The position numbers and the translations under genes are program-made. Under the pieces are notes generated by a model. The model worked only from the letters and a program-made list of their open reading frames with translations. It ran no database searches and was not told where the DNA came from. Positions 43,152 through 53,186 of a DNA stretch of 64,000 bases are shown piece by piece. Each line of letters begins with the position of its first letter. Position 1 is the stretch's first letter. This stretch comes from Azolla caroliniana (Eukaryota; Polypodiophyta). Location: NCBI GenBank assembly GCA_043228905.1, contig JBHGNT010000021.1, positions 11,842,001 to 11,906,000 on the forward strand, given 5' to 3'.

Positions 43152-43804
43152 TGTGCCAACCCACCTCGTCCACCATGTCCATGGGGCCGATTTGTCTCCG
43201 TGTACAACATCTGGCCGTCCGATTGAGTGGTCCTTGATCCACTCGCGTGGTTTTCTTTGACCATCAGCATCGATTGCAAGTCGAAGAAGGACGATGGTTT
43301 CTCCTGGGTGCAGATCACTGTCTGGATTGGCCCGTACCTTTGTGTTAGACCACCAGGGCAGATTTGTACCATCTTGTCTTCGTCCACCGTCACGTTGATG
43401 GACCCGAGTGTGTCACAAATCTCCTTTATCTTGGTGGTGTAGTTCTTAACCGACATATCTCTTTGCCGGATGTTGTTCAGCTCTTGCCAGAGCTACAACT
43501 TACGAGCTGTGGTACTTGTGGCGAAAATCTTCCGTAGATGTTCCCAAGCCTCCTTCGGCGTCTTTGCATCCTTGATGTAGCTAAGCATTTGATCATGCAC
43601 ACCGGACACGAGACAGTACAGTACCCACCCGAGTCACTCCTTGCTCCCATATTGGGAAGTCTTTGTGTGATGGCTCCGGTGCTACTTCATTTGTTCCTTC
43701 CACGAAGCTCCAATATCCATGCCCCCGTAGGTACTAGTGCATTTTAAATGACCAGGACGCATAGTTGCTCCGGTCGAGCTCCTTTGTTGGAAGTGAACTC
43801 GCCA
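43152..43804 (-). pseudogene. C1 gag N-terminal part
   Basis: Minus-strand reading from MQKGMASSLPTKELDRSNYA at about 43819: copia gag with YWSFVEGTNEVAPEP, WEHLRKIFATSTTARKL, then 43456-43085 SVKNYTTKIKEICDTLGSIN and MLMVKENHASGS. It is broken by stops near 43495 and 43620. It joins the zinc-knuckle part at 37158 across C2. Confidence 0.85.
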
Positions 43805-43899
43805 TTCCTTTTTGCATATCTTCTCTCTATTTGTTGTTATCGGGTTCTAGGGTTCGTCTACAGATGCAAATGTCAGTTGCAGAGGTTCTCAACCCTCAT

Positions 43900-43911
43900 G
43901 CTCTGATACCA
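43900..43911 (-). promoter_or_regulatory. Primer binding site of C1
   Basis: Minus strand TGGTATCAGAGC abuts the 5' LTR. Confidence 0.9.
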
Positions 43912-44357
43912 TGTGAATGTTAATGTGCGGAAGCATCTGACAAAACCGGCTCAGCGGGATAGCAACAGAAAATGAGCTGAAGGTTTAATGGAAAAGCTTA
44001 AAACACATAGGAGACAGAGAGAGCAGAACATAAAAATATATTAAAAAATTAACTCTAAAACTCTGTACATACAACGTGCTAAACAACACTATTTATACAA
44101 GTCCATAAAGGATTGACAGAAGTATTGACAGGTACTTCAATGCTCCACGTGCGACTGACACTAACTACGAGACAATGATTACCTAGTAGTCTAGGTTACT
44201 ACTAGGCTTCTGGTTCCTGCTCAAATCCGACTCTTCGATCCGGCTCCTTGATTTGGCTGGTTGTTTCCGGATACCGATCCGGCTCATCCTTCCGGATGCT
44301 GATCCAGCTCAGGCTTATTCAGCCGATCCGGATCCGGTCGAGCTTGCTTGCTCAACA
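43912..44357 (-). repeat. 5' LTR of C1
   Basis: 446 bp, TGTGAATGTTAATGTGCGG to GCTTGCTCAACA, followed by ATTAC. Confidence 0.93.
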
Positions 44358-44913
44358 ATTACAATGTGGAAACTTCTAGTTAACCAAAAGATCAACAAAA
44401 CATAAATATGAAATACCCTTAGAGACAAGCAAATCTGAACACGGAGCATGAACACGAAGCAGACGAACACACGAGCACCACAAACATGCCGACCCCAATG
44501 AACCACGAACACCCGAACCGCGAGCACACGGGCTCGCAACATTGAACCAACGAAGCTCGGGCTCACAAGCACCGTAAACGAGCACTTCGAGTGCCAACAC
44601 AAAGAAGACGAGCATGTGGCGATGAGGGGATTAAGGGGTATGAGAGAAATGGTGAAGATGAAGATGAAGAGCTCTGAAGGAAAAATGGTGATAGTCTCCT
44701 CCTCCCAAAACGTCCTCCCAAATAAGTCCCCCTCGACCTCCTTTTATAGGAAAAAAAGGAAGGGGGGTCGCCAAATTTGTCTTCAATGCAAAAGGAATAA
44801 AATTCCTTAAATCACGCTACATTGTAAGACTGGATTGGAACCGTGCACCTTTAGCTAGAGGTCAATGTGACTATCTACTAGTCCATTAACCTCTCTTATA
44901 TGATATATAATTA
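44358..44913 (-). repeat. Continuation of element B LTR-like DNA
   Basis: After C1 the target sequence resumes (ATTAC AATGTGG). A reverse-strand TATA-like box (CCTTTTATAGG at 44743) and GAACACG/GAGCACACGGGCTCG words like those at 14.5-15.0 kb mark it as LTR-type DNA of the B/A lineage. It ends where C3 was inserted. Confidence 0.45.
44828..44890 (-). repeat. tRNA-like, SINE-type fragment
   Basis: Minus strand has an A-box-like TGGACTAGTAGATAG and, some 35 bases on, a B box GGTTCCAATCC. The arms do not form a full cloverleaf by eye, so it is a tRNA-derived relic, not a gene. Confidence 0.4.
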
Positions 44914-45027
44914 TGTGAAAGTTAGCGTGCAGAAGCGTTAGACAAACTGGCTTAGCCGGATAGCAATAGAAAATGAGAAAAGGTTTAATGGAGAACTTAA
45001 CACAAAGAATACGCATGAGGGGGGGGG

Positions 45028-45058
<31 letters not shown>

Positions 45059-45391
45059 CAGAATATCAACTTAATTCAAAATAACACTCTAAAACTCTGT
45101 GTATACAACGTGCTAAACAACACTATTTATACAAGTCCTCAAAGAAGGACTTACAGAAGCACTATGTACTTCACTGCTCATACGAGCAACTGATACTAAT
45201 TATGAGACAAAGATTACCTAGTAGTTTAGGTTACTACTAGGCTTCCGTTTCGCACTCGAATCTGGCTCTCCGATCCGTCTCCCCGATCCGACCTATTGTT
45301 TCCGGATACCAATCCAGCTCATCCTTTCGGATGCCGATCTAGCTCAGGCTTATCCAGTCGATCTGGATCTGGCTGAGCTTGCCGCTCAACA
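44914..45391 (-). repeat. 3' LTR of C3
   Basis: 478 bp, TGTGAAAGTTAGCGTGCAG to GCCGCTCAACA. It includes a poly-G and (GA)n run at 45021-45058. Confidence 0.9.
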
Positions 45392-46618
45392 CTCCCCCTC
45401 AAGCTCAACTTGAGGTCGGATCGTGGTGTTAGTGTATGTGGCAACCGATCCTTTCACTTGGCTCCTTCTGGCGTCGTTCCGCCTTGCTCGCGCCCCTCTT
45501 CTGGTCCGATTCCACTTCCTGCGACCCGTCTGATACAATGCACCTCGACCTCCTTGGTCGGCTTGTCTGCTCAACAGGCCCATTTCAGCTCCTTTGCAAT
45601 TATGACTCTGGCACTTGTCGATCCATCGGTTCCTCCGTGTCGGTGTCGACTTCCGCTGCCTTCTTGTCCGCTTGGCCTTTAGTTGATTTGGTTTCTCCGA
45701 ATCTTGAACCGAATCGGCTTCCTCCAATTCATTCCAGCTCTTGTCCGAGTTGGTAGTCTCCAATTCGGCTTCCATTTTTAGGCCATTCACCACATCAGAC
45801 CACATCCAGGTCTTGGCCTTCTTCCGGTCGGCTTTGTCCTTCTTGACTCTAGCGTTGTTGCCGCAAGCTCCGACTTATTTGGATATGCTGACTCCTTCGG
45901 TCGACTCGGCTTCCTTTTTCTGCTTATCTCCCACCTTGGTTCTTTCATCCTCTACGGCTCCTTGTCTAGTGCCATTCATTCCCGTTCCTATTCTCCCCCT
46001 CAAGTGCGGCACATCGAGATGCTGAAAGCCGAGCATCTCTAAAAAGTGTTGCAACTTGTATGATCCAAGTGGCTTGGTGAAGATGCCAGCAACTTGCCGA
46101 TCTGTGTGAACATACCGAAGTTCAACTTCACTGCTCATGACCCGCTCACGAACAAAGTGATAATGCACTTCTATGTGCTTTGTCCGAGCATGGAATACAA
46201 GGTTCTTGGCGAGTTGAATGCTACTCATGTTGTCATAGTAGATCAAGGTTGGGGTCGGTACCTCGATCCAGAGGTCACGCACTAGTCGCCGAAGCCAAAT
46301 GGCTTCATAGGTGGCAATGGTAGCGCCCCGGTACTCAGCTTTACTGCTCGACAGAGCCACTGTTGGCTGCTTTTTGCTGCTCCACGCAACAGCCACGCTA
46401 CTAAGAGAAAATATGTAACCGGAGGTGGATCGGCGATCCAATGCATCACCAACCCAGTTGGCATCGGTATATCCAACTAGCTTCCCGGCTATACCGTTGT
46501 CAGTATAATAATCCCCGGTCCTTCATGCCATTAACATACCGGAGTATCCGGTGTGCGCACTGAAGGTGCTCGATGGTCGGCTTTTGCATGAACTGGTTGA
46601 TCACTCCGACTGGGTAGT
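45392..46618 (-). pseudogene. C3 RNase H and C-terminal extension, left part
   Basis: 46441-45875: [33 protein letters not shown] (Lys where TEAEY has Glu), YYDNMSS, HARTKHIEVHYHF and FTKPLGSYKLQHFLEMLG. Then the family tail runs to 45392 in two frames (MWSDVVNGLKMEAELE, AKRTRRQRKSTPTRRNRW, AEMGLLSRQADQGGRG), ending PQVELEGEC. F interrupts it at 46618. Confidence 0.82.
46242..46616. repeat. Left copy of the 375-bp duplication flanking F
   Basis: It matches 56584-56958 without indels and with about ten substitutions. It lies in C3 RNase H. Both copies carry the same frame-breaking lesion near GTTGTC(A/G)GTATAATAATCC, so they derive from one already mutated element. Confidence 0.85.
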
Positions 46619-47007
46619 TGGCCGGTCAAAAGTGGAAGGACAAGTGGGAAGTCGGAATAGGATAGAATAATATAAAGTAAATATTAGTAGATTTATTATT
46701 CGGAGGGACGGATCCGGTACAGTTGTACCGATCCGGATCCGGACCGATTCGGATGCCGGTTGCCTAAGTGCACCATTTTGTAATCTTGCCGGATGCCTAT
46801 AAAAGGATCCGATGAATTGTAATGAGTTTTTTACGGAAGTAATACAAGCTTAACCATTTGTGATTATTTTAGTGTCTGTATTGTTTTACCTTCTGTGCTA
46901 ATTGTAACTATCTTACGCGTGTACTCTAACATCCAATCCTCACCACCCCTTTGGAGAAGTGTCGGAAAGACACCTGTGTTGGGGCTAGTCCGGCCAGCAA
47001 TACAACA
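46619..47007 (+). repeat. 5' LTR of F
   Basis: TGGCCGGTCAAAAG to CAATACAACA. TATA box CCTATAAAAGG near 46796. Confidence 0.92.
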
Positions 47008-47012
47008 CTATT

Positions 47013-47028
47013 TTGGCGATCATGATTC
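47013..47028 (+). promoter_or_regulatory. Possible primer binding site of F
   Basis: TTGGCGATCATGATTCC a few bases after the LTR has the TGGCG start seen in several plant gypsy PBS. The tRNA is not identified. Confidence 0.35.
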
Positions 47029-47059
47029 CTGCAAAGTGCAGAGAACAACTGGGGGATGG

Positions 47060-48958
47060 ATGTCTAGATCGAACGGCGACCACATCACCGAACGAGGGAG
47101 ACGACATCAACGACGGGAAGCCTTGCAACAAGCCGCCGAAGAGATCCGGCAAGATCGGTCATTCTCTAGAACTCTTCGGAGAGTCGCAGAAGAAGCACTG
47201 CAATTCCGGGATCTGCAATTCCCCGACGAAGGCAGTAGCATAACGAGCCTACAGGAGACAGAAACGATACTACAGATGCTCGCCGGGGGCGACGAAGACG
47301 CGGAAGCATTCGCAACACTCGAGTCGGAATCGGAAAGCGACGAAAGCGTTGTGTCCCGATATAAAAGCAGCCACGACACACCAAACGACCCGGTGGAAAG
47401 AGAGTTGGACGACTCATCGACACCGGAGCCAACGGAAGAAATAACCTTGGAGTTCGGTGACCGGCAATCGCCGAGAGAGGATGACAGGACACTGACACCA
47501 CCTGCGGAAGAACCAAAGGAGCAGACACCGACGCCAACCGCGGAGAAAGAGCAGAGAGAGCAGGAGAGTCAGTTGGACAACACGATGCCGTATCCATACC
47601 CAAAGTACCGGGATGAGCCCAACGCGGAGGCTCGTGTCTACGCATTCCTCCAAACATGGGAAGCCAACCATGTTTCTCAAAGATTGACGGAGGCCGAAGC
47701 CGAACGATCCAAAGTCGCCGAAATCGGCATGACATTAGAAGGACCGGCGGCCCGATGGCATGCAAAGCACTTACCGGGCAGCTTTGCCACATTCGACGCC
47801 TTGAAGGCCAAATTCCTGCGGCTTTTTCACAGACAAGTTGAACAAAGGGAATTGGTCGGTCAATTCTATACTACCCGGCAGGAAGAGCACGAAACCGTGG
47901 CACAATTCATAATTCGGTTCCAGACCTTGCACACCCAACTGACAAGAGCACCACCTGAGGACGAAGCCAAGGCAGTCTTTTTGGCCGCGTTAAAGGAGCC
48001 ACTTCGAACAATGTGCGGAGTCCTTGACTTCCGTACCAGCACAATGGACCAAGTCATCGATCGGGTATTGGAAATGGACAAAACTAGCTCCTTCATGTCA
48101 ATGGGGATGCTACACTGGGCTCTCCCAAAGGAGGAAGATCTGAGGTTCCGGCAGGCCTTACAATGCACGACGTGCCTAAATTCGGGCCACACAACGGTGG
48201 ACTGCAATCTGCGCACACAATGTATGATCTGCAACTCTCGAGCACATACAACGGACCGTTGCGAGTATAACTTGTTAAATCGGCAGGCGGCACCGGTCCG
48301 ACACATAGAACTGCTCAACAATCAGGACCCGGAAGAGGATCGATTCCGGAGAGACGACCGCAACCAACGTGAACGTGGTGACAGATACACTGACCGACGA
48401 CGTGATAACTATGACTGAGAGGAAAAACGCAGAGATAACTATCCCAAGGACCGGTATGACCGAGACGAGTCCCCGGAGTATGATCGACGCAGAGACGAGA
48501 GACGCCACGGGAACCGAAACTTCCGACGAAATCAGAAGCGAGGATTTTTCCGAAGAGAGGAACGCCGGGAAGCAGCAAGGAATGGCAACCTAGCATCGGC
48601 ACCGGATAACCGGAAACCCGAAGACAACCGCCGGAGTATACCCACCTCCCAAACCGGGGACAAAGGGGAAGGAAGTAACAACCACAAGGTGTATTGTTAC
48701 TACTGCCGTAAAGAGGGCCATTACAGTAACCAATGCCCAAGCAAGACAAATGAAAAACAGCCGGTAGTCAACATGGTTACTGCCGAAGTAGCTGAGGTGC
48801 AGCAAGTCACAACCCGGTCGAAAGGGAAGGCTGCCGAATGGGAAGCCCAGGAGGCAATTAGGAAGCAAGCGACGCAATGGATCGAGAAGGCCAATGAACA
48901 AAATGCGGCGAAGATAAGAGACCAGAATACGCCAAGGGAGGAAGAAATCACATAGCCA
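47060..48958 (+). pseudogene. F gag
   Basis: I start at MSRSNGDHITERGRRHQ (47060). An earlier in-frame ATG lies in the LTR. An acidic N-terminal third (ESESESDES) is followed by a gypsy capsid domain (YAFLQTWEANHVSQRLTEAE, TLEGPAARWHAKHLPG, VAQFIIRFQTLHTQLTRAPP), two Cys/His motifs (CTTCLNSGHTTVDC and CMICNSRAHTTDRC) and an RD-rich stretch. After an in-frame TGA at 48416 the same frame continues to a CYYCRKEGHYSNQC knuckle at about 48694 and ends with TAG at 48953. Three Cys/His boxes in one gag is unusual. Confidence 0.85.
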
Positions 48959-49000
48959 GTAGAAAACCTGACGTGGCAAGCACTCTAGGACTGTCAGATC

Positions 49001-49738
49001 GTGCTGCCATTAGCACGACTACTTCAATTGGTGCCTCGGTTCACAGCAGATCTACAGGCAGTGGTCAGCAAACCAAAGCAGACGCTAGCACCGACATTCT
49101 TCTCCAACCCGGAAGAAGGACCAACTGTGGTCAATACAAGCAGCCCGGCAATCACGACAATCGTGAAAGGGAAGGAAATCGCCGGAACGATTATTGACGG
49201 GGGATCCGGAGTAAATGTCATCAACCGACAAACATGCGATAACCTGGGCATCCGGGAATGGGAACCATGTCCTTTTTGGTTACGCATGGCGGATACCAGC
49301 TCAGTTCGACTGACCGGGCTTATCCGGGACCTGGAAGTCGCTATCGGAGGCAACGTATTCCGTATATCGGTCGTCGTGCTTTAGCTGAACGTACAAGGCG
49401 CGTATCCTCTGCTGTTGGGATGACCATGGCTACGAACGGCCCATATTAAGCAGAATTGGCAAAAGAACATCATCACATTCCGGCAGGGAAAAACAAAGGT
49501 ACGCGTGGCGACACAACCACGGGTAATCGCCAGTAAAGAGGCAACCCCATTATACGCGGAGAGCATTAACATGTTGGAGGGGTTACCGAATGACGAGGTC
49601 AATCGATACCTAGAGGAACACCCACGAATCGTACCGCTATTTGAGGTAGACATCACAGCGGCGGTAGAACCGTATATCACGACACCGGGACCGGACGAAC
49701 CGGATCAAGCAGCAATCCGGGAATTGCGCCAAGCATAG
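49001..49738 (+). pseudogene. F protease
   Basis: The same frame as gag continues: EGPTVVNTSSPAITTIVKGK, IAGTIIDGGSGVNVI (retropepsin DGGS, where DSG/DTG is usual), LGIREWEPCPF and LRMADTSSVRLTGLI. TAG at 49382 and further stops break it. The active Asp is present. Confidence 0.85.
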
Positions 49739-49794
49739 GAATCATTAGAAAAAGAAATGACAATATCCCAGAGGGGGCATCCCAACTGGAGGAG

Positions 49795-51474
49795 GTGGAC
49801 CTCGGCACAACAGACAAGCCCCGGCCGGTAAATGTCGCAAAGGAATTGCCGAAAGAAGAGAAGAAGGCAATGGTGGCGTTATTAACGGACTTCAAGGACG
49901 TATTCGCGTGGTCGTATGAAGACATGCGAGGGATGGACCCCCAACTGTACCAACACCAAATTCATCTGAGTACGGACGCAAAACCGATAGCTCAATGACG
50001 GTACCAGATGAACCCGAATTATGCAGCAAAGGTCAAGGATGAGATCGACAAGCTTCTCCGGGTCGGATTTATCCGACCGGTAAAGCAGGCAACCTGGCTA
50101 AGCCCGATAGTGGTTGTCCCGAAGAAGAACGGCAAGATCCGGGTATGTGTGGACTACCGGAAACTAAATGCCGCAACAGTGACCGATGAGTTTCCATTAC
50201 CGTTTACGGACGGGGTACTAGATACGGTGGCCGGCCATGAAGTCTACAGCTTCCTGGATGGATTCAGTGGCTACAATCAAATCCGAATGAACCCAGCCGA
50301 CCAGGAGAAAACGACGTTCGTCACGGAATGGGGAGTGTTCGTAGCAGTCGTAATGATGTTCGGATTAAAGACGGTCCCAACGACATTTTAACGTATAATA
50401 ATGGAAATCTTTCGAGAATATATTCCCGGTTTTATGCAGGTCTTCCTCGATGATTTCGCGGTCTACAGCCGGCACGGGGAGCATCTCGATCACCTGCGGC
50501 TGTGCCTAGAGAAGTGCCGCGAGTACCGGTTGAGTTTGAATCCGGCCAAGTGTGTCTTTGGAGTGGCAAGCGGCAACTTATTAGGACACGTGGTGAGTAA
50601 GGAAGGAATCGTGGTGGATCCAGACAAAGTGAAAGCGATCCTCGAGGCACCGGCGCCAAATAACGCAAAAGCCTTAAGTCGGTTCCTGGGCCAAATAAGG
50701 TGGCATAGCCGAATGATACGGCACCTCGCAGATTTTGCCACACCATTACATGCCGCCGTACACAGAGTACCCTTCCAATGGGCGGAGACCGAGGAGAAAG
50801 CCTACCAAGCGTTAAAGGTTATGCTATCGCAAGCCTCGGTAGTTCAACCGCCGGATTGGAGCAAAAGCTTTCACGTATTCGTTGACGCGTCAAACGTGGC
50901 AATCGGCAGCGTCCTAATGCAACTCACAGAGTCGAAATGGTACCGGCCGGTCTACTAAGCAAGCCGGAAACTCTCGAAAGCAGAACGAAACTACTCTACG
51001 ACAGAACGAGAGGCCTTGGGGATGGTGTATAGTGTCACCAAGTACAGACACTATTTGCTCGGAAGGAAGTTCTCCTTCCATGTGGATCATTCAGCACTAC
51101 TCTACCTGGTATCGAAGGCATCCTTGACCGGAAAAATCGCACGGTGGACATTGCTGTTACAAGAATTCGAATTTGACATCTTCCACCGACCCGGGGTGCA
51201 GCATGCGGTAGCTGACTACCTAAGCAGACTCGAATCCGGGGAAGCAGGGGACGGCGTACAGGATGAGTTCCCTGACGCCGAGCTGTTCCGGATCACGACG
51301 GAACCGGCCACGAATGCAACAGTAGCCGACGAAGACAAGTGGCTAACCGAAATGCATCAGTTCCTAAGCACCGGAGTACCCCCGAAGAACATGGATCGCG
51401 ATGAGAGGAGGAGGGTAGCTGTGAGAAGCAGACACTTCTGCTTGGTTGGAGACACCCTCTATCACAAGGGGTAA
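49795..51474 (+). pseudogene. F reverse transcriptase and RNase H
   Basis: One frameshift near 49.75 kb puts pol into another frame, which then stays constant. RT: LLRVGFIRPVKQATWLSPIV, VCVDYRKLNAATV, FLDGFSGYNQIRMNPADQEK, and active site FLDD (QVFLDDFAVYSRH). RNase H: FHVFVDASNVAIGSVLMQ, NYSTTEREALGMVYSVTKYR, FHVDHSALLYL. Stops at 49996 (TGA), 50389, 50956 and 51472 (TAA) interrupt. Confidence 0.93.
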
Positions 51475-52740
51475 GATGGCATCTGGAGACGAACGGTGTG
51501 GAGTGACGAGAAGGATCTGATCCTGAGGGAAGCCCACTGTGGAATAGCCGGAGGGCATTATGACGGTGAAGCAACCGCTCGGAAGATATGGCAGAGCGGA
51601 CTATGGTGGCCCACCACTCTAAAAGATGCCGTGAAGTATAGGAGGGAATGTGATTTATGCCAACGATTGGGCCAACCCACGGAGCAGGCCCGGATGCCAC
51701 ACCACCCGGTCTTGCCCTTAGAACCATTTCAAAAGTGGGGTTTGGACTTTGTCGGTCCCTTTAAGCCCCCGGCCATGAGAACCGGAAATCGGTATATCAT
51801 AGTGGCGACCGATTATTGCACCAAATGGGTGGAGGCGAAGGCGTTACGGGACAACATGGACACTTCCACTACGAAGTTCCTGTATGAATGCATATGGTGT
51901 CGGTATGGCTACCCGATCGAGCTAATAAGTGACCAAGGAGGGCACTTTCTCGGGCAGGTAGTGGAAAGCCTGACGTCATTTTACGCGGTAGTACGTAAAC
52001 GGAGCACTCCTTACTACCCGCAAGCCAACGGACTAGCGGAGTCGACGAATAAAACTCTGCAAAACATCCTACGAAAGATCGTCAACAAGAACCGAACCGA
52101 TTGGGATACGAAACTGCAGAGCGCACTTTGGGCGTACCAAACAACGTATAAAACCAGCATCCGGACAACCCCGTTCCGACTAGCATTCGGCTTAGAAGCG
52201 GTCATGCCGGTTGAATTCCAGATCCCCAGCTTACGGATCCAGGTAAAGGAACGCTTAAGTGAGAAAGAGTCTGAACGAATCCGGCTGGCAACACTATTAG
52301 AATTAGAGGAAAACCGGATAGCCAGTTTACTGCAGCTAGAACTAGAGCAAAGGAGAAGGAAGGCGTTCGTGGACCGACATCGGCGGGGCAACGAAAAGGA
52401 GTTTGAAGTCGGGAAACCGGTATTACTATTCTAGACACGGATGGGGAACATGTCCGGAAAATTGCGATTTCGGTGGACCGAACCGTTCTGGATAACGAAG
52501 GAGTACAATGGGTCGTATCAGCTTGGTACATTGTCAGGAGAAGTCATTGCTAAATGGGCAAATGGGTTCCGGCTAAAGCCTTATAAAGGACATATGCCAG
52601 CCAACCCGTTCAAGCAAGACCCGAAGATCTGGCATGAGGAGGAACCGACACCGACAAAAACTACCCCGGAGAACCGGCATGAGGAGATCCCGGTACCGGC
52701 GAGAACCGACCCGGACAAACCGGGTGCAACCGACAAATGA
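51475..52740 (+). pseudogene. F integrase
   Basis: Zinc finger EAHCGIAGGHYDGEATARKI with CDLCQRLGQP. Core DFVGPF, DYCTKWVEAKAL, SDQGGHF and YPQANGLAESTNKTL give D, D and E. C-terminal GKLRFRWTEPFWITKEYNGS and FRLKPYKGHMP are as in other plant gypsy integrases. No chromodomain. One TAG at 52432 in an otherwise open frame. Confidence 0.93.
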
Positions 52741-53186
52741 TGTGACGCAAAAAAAAAAAAAAAAAACGATCAATCTATAATGATGACTAGGGAGATTGCA
52801 AGAGGTGGGAGCGCCAAGCATTAAAAAGGAAGCGCCGCCAATCAATGAAGAGGCACCATTTAGTAAATAAGGACGTGCGGGTACTTGCTATTTAAGGCAG
52901 AGAACGTGGGCAAGGACCTGCTATTTACAGCGCAGACACCGACGTACGAGGAGAGATGCACACGCGGGAATCAAGAAAGGACTTGCTATTTATGGCGGGA
53001 GATATGCATGCGCGGGAATCGAAAAAGGACGGCTCGAGGAAAACGCAGCTACAAAAGGCATAGGCCTGTGAAGGACTCACGTTTTACGAATTTTCATTCA
53101 CACAGGCGCAGAAGCACAGAAGAGCAATCCGACGCACAGAGCATACACACCCCGATCAGCAGGCACCGGAAGAAGGATCAGAACCC
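52741..53186 (+). other. Spacer between pol and the extra frame of F
   Basis: Starts with an A18 run (52749). Three GAC(C/T)TGCTATTTA-type words occur near 52885, 52916 and 52980, set in ~65-bp units with GATGCACACGCGGGAATC. The CTATTTA words resemble weak TATA boxes. It could hold an internal promoter or splice acceptor for the downstream frame. Confidence 0.45.

Larger units (their letters stand above)
16020..44357 (-). mobile_element. Copia element C1, full span with nested insertions
   Basis: LTRs at 16020-16449 and 43912-44357 are the two ends of one element. They are flanked by a perfect target duplication ATTAC (16015-16019 and 44358-44362). Removing the four inserted elements (A, D, E, C2) leaves about 5.86 kb, close to the 5.99 kb of the related C2. 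Host sequence resumes in register across each insertion: gag, protease, integrase, RT, RNase H are all present in order on the minus strand. The two LTRs differ at roughly 7% of positions by eye, so C1 is the oldest datable layer here. Confidence 0.93.

Noticed and set aside
46614-46618. Ordinary 5-bp target duplication for F
   Set aside because: GTAGT on the left against ATCAA on the right do not match. The 375-bp flank repeat is the real structure.
46895-47059. Upstream in-frame start of F gag
   Set aside because: It lies mostly in the LTR, and the translation there is not gag-like.
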